NCBI GenBank assembly: GCA_002348905.1
Contig: DEBW01000039.1
Coordinates: 3,332 to 11,343, forward strand
Length of the DNA stretch: 8,012 bases
Direction: 5' to 3'
Origin: Ruminococcus flavefaciens
GTDB lineage: Bacteria > Bacillota > Clostridia > Oscillospirales > Ruminococcaceae
In this document: piece by piece, positions 5,827 to 8,012 of the stretch
How the letters are laid out: each line of letters opens with the position of its first letter
Numbering within the stretch: the stretch's first letter is position 1
Program-made: the position numbers and the translations under genes
The notes under the pieces: model-generated
Databases searched by the model: none
Told to the model about the DNA's origin: nothing
What the model saw: only the letters and a program-made list of their open reading frames with translations

Positions 5827-6851
5827 CACACACCTCTTTTCTGCTCACGTCGGTTTAACATCGCTGCAATTACGACTGGTGCGCCGAAAACGGCTGTTAT
5901 AGTGCTTATGCTCAGCTCTACCGGAGCAAAAAGCATACGTGCAATGAGATCGCAGGCAAGGCAGAATACTGCTCCGCCGATAAATGAAGCAGGTATCACA
6001 ATGATAGGTTTTGCAGTTCCGAAAGCAGTTTTTACAAGGTGAGGCACTGCGATGCCTACAAATGATACAGGGCCTGCAAATGCTGTGACACAGGCTGAAA
6101 GAATGCTTGAAAGCAGTATGAGCGCAAGCCTGAAAGCTTTCAGATTTACTCCCATATTCTTAGCGTAGCTTTCTCCGAGCTGATATGCGCTCATCGGCTT
6201 TGAGAGCATAAATGCCGCAAAGACTGTTATTATAGTTATCAGCGCAATAACTTTTACATTTTCCATGTTTATGCCTGAAAAGCTTCCCATTGACCAGTTA
6301 TGCAGATTTACGATGTTTGCATCATCTGCAAAGGTAACAGCAAGTTCCGTAACTGAGGAACATATATAACCTATCATTACGCCGGCAATAATGAGCTGAG
6401 CCATATTCTTTACTTTGCCCGAAAGCAGGAGGATAGCTCCTGTTGAGAGCAGAGAACCTATAAAAGCTGCGCCGACCATTGCTGCCGAATTAAGGAAGAT
6501 ACCGCTCTGCATGGTCAGCATCATCGCAAGTGCTACAGTAAGTTTTGCACCTGAGGAGATACCAAGCACATAAGGACCGGCAATGGGATTGTTGAAGAAG
6601 CTTTGAAGCAGAAAACCCGAAACCGAAAGCGCTCCGCCTAAAAGTGCAGCGGAAATAGTTCTTGGCAGACGTATCTCCATAACGATAGTATTTGCAGCGC
6701 TTCCGGCGTTTTTGCCGGTAAAGGCTTTGAATATTTCAGATATTGTAATATTCGTACTTCCGCTGACAAGTTCAAGTACAGCAAAAACTGCTGTGAGTAT
6801 CAGAAGTATGGAAAAGCATAAAGTCCAGCGGACAGCTCTTTTTTGGCTCAT
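5826..6851 (-). CDS. FecCD-family ABC importer permease
   Basis: This is a polytopic inner-membrane permease of 341 residues, the usual length for BtuC/FhuB/FepD-type subunits, which form a homodimer or heterodimer channel for iron-siderophore, haem or cobalamin. Hydrophobic segments occur along its whole length (first at about 11-30, last at about 315-333), consistent with the ten-helix fold. Family signatures are RLPRTISAALLGGALSVSG (61-79), NNPIAGPYVLGISSGA (87-102), NWSMGSFSG (185-193) and GPVSFVGIAVPHLVK (260-274). The C-terminal segment is DLIARMLFAPVELSISTITAVFGAP, where most relatives have ELPIG. Only one permease gene is present, so the transporter probably uses a homodimer. The start is ATG 6851, with GAGGTGAT upstream overlapping the stop codon of the lipoprotein gene (9-nt gap). 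Translation is likely coupled to both neighbours. Confidence 0.95.
   Translation of the reverse strand: MSQKRAVRWTLCFSILLILTAVFAVLELVSGSTNITISEIFKAFTGKNAGSAANTIVMEIRLPRTISAALLGGALSVSGFLLQSFFNNPIAGPYVLGISSGAKLTVALAMMLTMQSGIFLNSAAMVGAAFIGSLLSTGAILLLSGKVKNMAQLIIAGVMIGYICSSVTELAVTFADDANIVNLHNWSMGSFSGINMENVKVIALITIITVFAAFMLSKPMSAYQLGESYAKNMGVNLKAFRLALILLSSILSACVTAFAGPVSFVGIAVPHLVKTAFGTAKPIIVIPASFIGGAVFCLACDLIARMLFAPVELSISTITAVFGAPVVIAAMLNRREQKRGV
5833..5839 (-). promoter_or_regulatory. Ribosome binding site that decides the importer ATPase start
   Basis: AAAGAGG on the minus strand lies inside the last codons of the permease gene. It ends 6 nt before ATG 5826, normal spacing, and only 3 nt before the alternative GTG at 5829. 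This favours the ATG, which overlaps the permease stop codon by one base. Confidence 0.65.
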
Positions 6852-6860
6852 ATCATCACC

Positions 6861-7994
6861 TCAGTCAAGCTTGTGAAGAAAGGTCAGGTTTTCATTTTCT
6901 GTATTATCGGTGAAAATGCTGTTTAGGTCGCATATCATATCTGCTGCTCCGGTAGTCTGCTGGAACATATTCTGTCCGGTACACCATACATTTCCTTCTT
7001 TGACAGCTTTGAAATCAGCGAGGATACTGCTTTTTCCGAGCAGCTCGTCTATAGTGTTTATTTCACCGTCAATAGTGCTGTTGTAGATGAGTATATCTGC
7101 ATCGTGTGCGACTTCGTAGAATTTCTCAGACTGTATGTTCATCGTGGAAAGTGCATTTTCATCCACATTCAGGTCTTTCGCAGTAAAAATGTATTTTCCG
7201 CCTGCAAGCTCTATCATTTTTGAAACATAGTCACCCGGTTTGCGTATGCTGAAATAGCCGTTTGATGTAACATAGAAAAAAGCTGCGGTTTTGCGTTCGC
7301 TTTCGGGGATATCTCCGGCAGAAAGCTCTTCAAAAGCCTTTGTTTTCTCATTGAACTGTTTTTCTGCCGATTCGATATCACCTGTAAGAAGTCCGTAAAG
7401 CTTTATCCATTCCATTCGTCCGAGAGGGTGAGTTTCATAGCTTGAACGCTCAACAAGTACAGGTATATCAAAAGATTCAAGCTGTTCCTTGACTTCGGGA
7501 GTATGGTATATCATTGTTGATTCTATAGCAAGTCCGCAATTTTCAGCCACAAGGGTTTCGTAATCGGGAGAGCTGTACTTGCCGATAAATTCAATTTTAC
7601 CTGAGTCAACAGCATCGTATATGTCCGGCAGGCTCCAGCCGTTGGCAGCGGTAGAAGTCATTTTCACATCGTCCAGTCTGCCTATACTGTCGAACAAGTC
7701 CATAGCCGAGGTCGCAGCAACGTATATATTTCCGACAGGCTGTTTTATTACCGTCATACCGGCTGTATTATCAGGCACAGCAGTATTTTCGGGGACTATC
7801 AGGAATCTGTCGTCTGCGATATTAACTATCGAGCAGCCGTTTTCACAGTAGTCAACGCTGAATTGTTCGGCATATTTCAGCTCCATTTTTCCACTTATGT
7901 CAAGAGTATCACCGGTGGATTCACTTTTCTGACAGCCCGTTACAAAAAGAAGTCCGAATGCTGTTACAAATGATATCAGCTTTTTCATTCGCAT
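6861..7994 (-). CDS. Substrate-binding lipoprotein of a metal-chelate or corrinoid ABC importer
   Basis: This 377-residue extracellular receptor captures the ligand and delivers it to the FecCD permease. The N-terminus MRMKKLISFVTAFGLLFVTGC is a lipoprotein signal with lipobox VTGC, so Cys21 would be lipidated and anchored in the membrane. The mature part matches class III (periplasmic-binding protein type 2, FepB/BtuF-like) architecture. The first lobe starts near 85 with PVGNIYVAATSAMDLFDSIGRLDDV (86-110). A connecting region carries SSYETHPLGRMEWIKLYGLLTG (184-205), and the second lobe contains AFFYVTSNGYFSIRKPGDYVSKMIELAGGKY (238-268). Residues 35-70 form an extra N-terminal segment seen in some Firmicutes and Bacteroidetes relatives. 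Binding residues for a particular ligand cannot be named. Only 18 nt lie upstream and they show no clear Shine-Dalgarno, so the start (ATG 7994, or ATG 7988 two codons in) is less certain. It is the first visible gene of the operon; any promoter or riboswitch is outside the window. Confidence 0.92.
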   Translation of the reverse strand: MRMKKLISFVTAFGLLFVTGCQKSESTGDTLDISGKMELKYAEQFSVDYCENGCSIVNIADDRFLIVPENTAVPDNTAGMTVIKQPVGNIYVAATSAMDLFDSIGRLDDVKMTSTAANGWSLPDIYDAVDSGKIEFIGKYSSPDYETLVAENCGLAIESTMIYHTPEVKEQLESFDIPVLVERSSYETHPLGRMEWIKLYGLLTGDIESAEKQFNEKTKAFEELSAGDIPESERKTAAFFYVTSNGYFSIRKPGDYVSKMIELAGGKYIFTAKDLNVDENALSTMNIQSEKFYEVAHDADILIYNSTIDGEINTIDELLGKSSILADFKAVKEGNVWCTGQNMFQQTTGAADMICDLNSIFTDNTENENLTFLHKLD

Positions 7995-8012
7995 TTTTCT
8001 ATAGTTGATGAG

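Noticed and set aside
5827..5829. GTG as the start of the importer ATPase, adding one Met.
   Set aside because: The ribosome binding site ends only 3 nt before it, whereas the ATG at 5826 has normal 6-nt spacing and overlaps the permease stop.

Overview
The window looks like the chromosome of a Clostridia-class Firmicute, most likely Ruminococcus or a close relative. The evidence is moderate-to-low GC, strong purine-rich ribosome binding sites (AAAGGAGG, GGAGGT), consensus sigma-A-type promoters, a Firmicutes-style fused ABC transporter and a DUF4298 protein. Genus is inference from overall style. I see no phage, transposon, CRISPR, tRNA or rRNA sequence.

Layout. Positions 1-1125 (minus strand) hold the start of uvrB (cut by the window edge), preceded in the same operon by a SpoU/TrmH-family RNA 2'-O-methyltransferase. 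Positions 1126-1279 are a divergent intergenic region. It has a good extended -10 promoter for the methyltransferase and, facing the other way, a -10 box preceded by three 11-bp direct repeats where a -35 should be. Positions 1280-4285 (plus) encode a 1001-residue MacB/FtsX-type transporter: ATPase, one membrane helix, an extracellular domain of about 550 residues with a methionine-rich segment, then three more helices. A Rho-independent terminator follows, and its 3' arm already carries the -35 box of the promoter for the next gene, a 113-residue DUF4298 protein (4397-4738, plus).

Positions 4735-7994 (minus) are a compact three-gene operon for an importer of the iron-siderophore/haem/cobalamin class. 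Its order is substrate-binding lipoprotein, FecCD permease, ATPase with an extra C-terminal domain of about 100 residues. The genes are separated by 9 nt or overlap at stop/start codons. The operon converges on the DUF4298 gene: the two stop codons share one TTAA, inside a 14-bp inverted repeat that probably terminates transcription from both sides.

How the genes work together. The lipoprotein captures a metal chelate or corrinoid outside the membrane and passes it to the permease, driven by the ATPase. The fused transporter is a separate system, probably of the mechanotransmission/efflux type and perhaps responsive to an envelope signal through the 11-bp repeats. The RNA methyltransferase and uvrB are housekeeping genes. 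No complete unknown system is evident. The most unusual elements are the repeat array, the methionine-rich extracellular segment, the C-terminal domain on the importer ATPase and the shared-stop bidirectional terminator.
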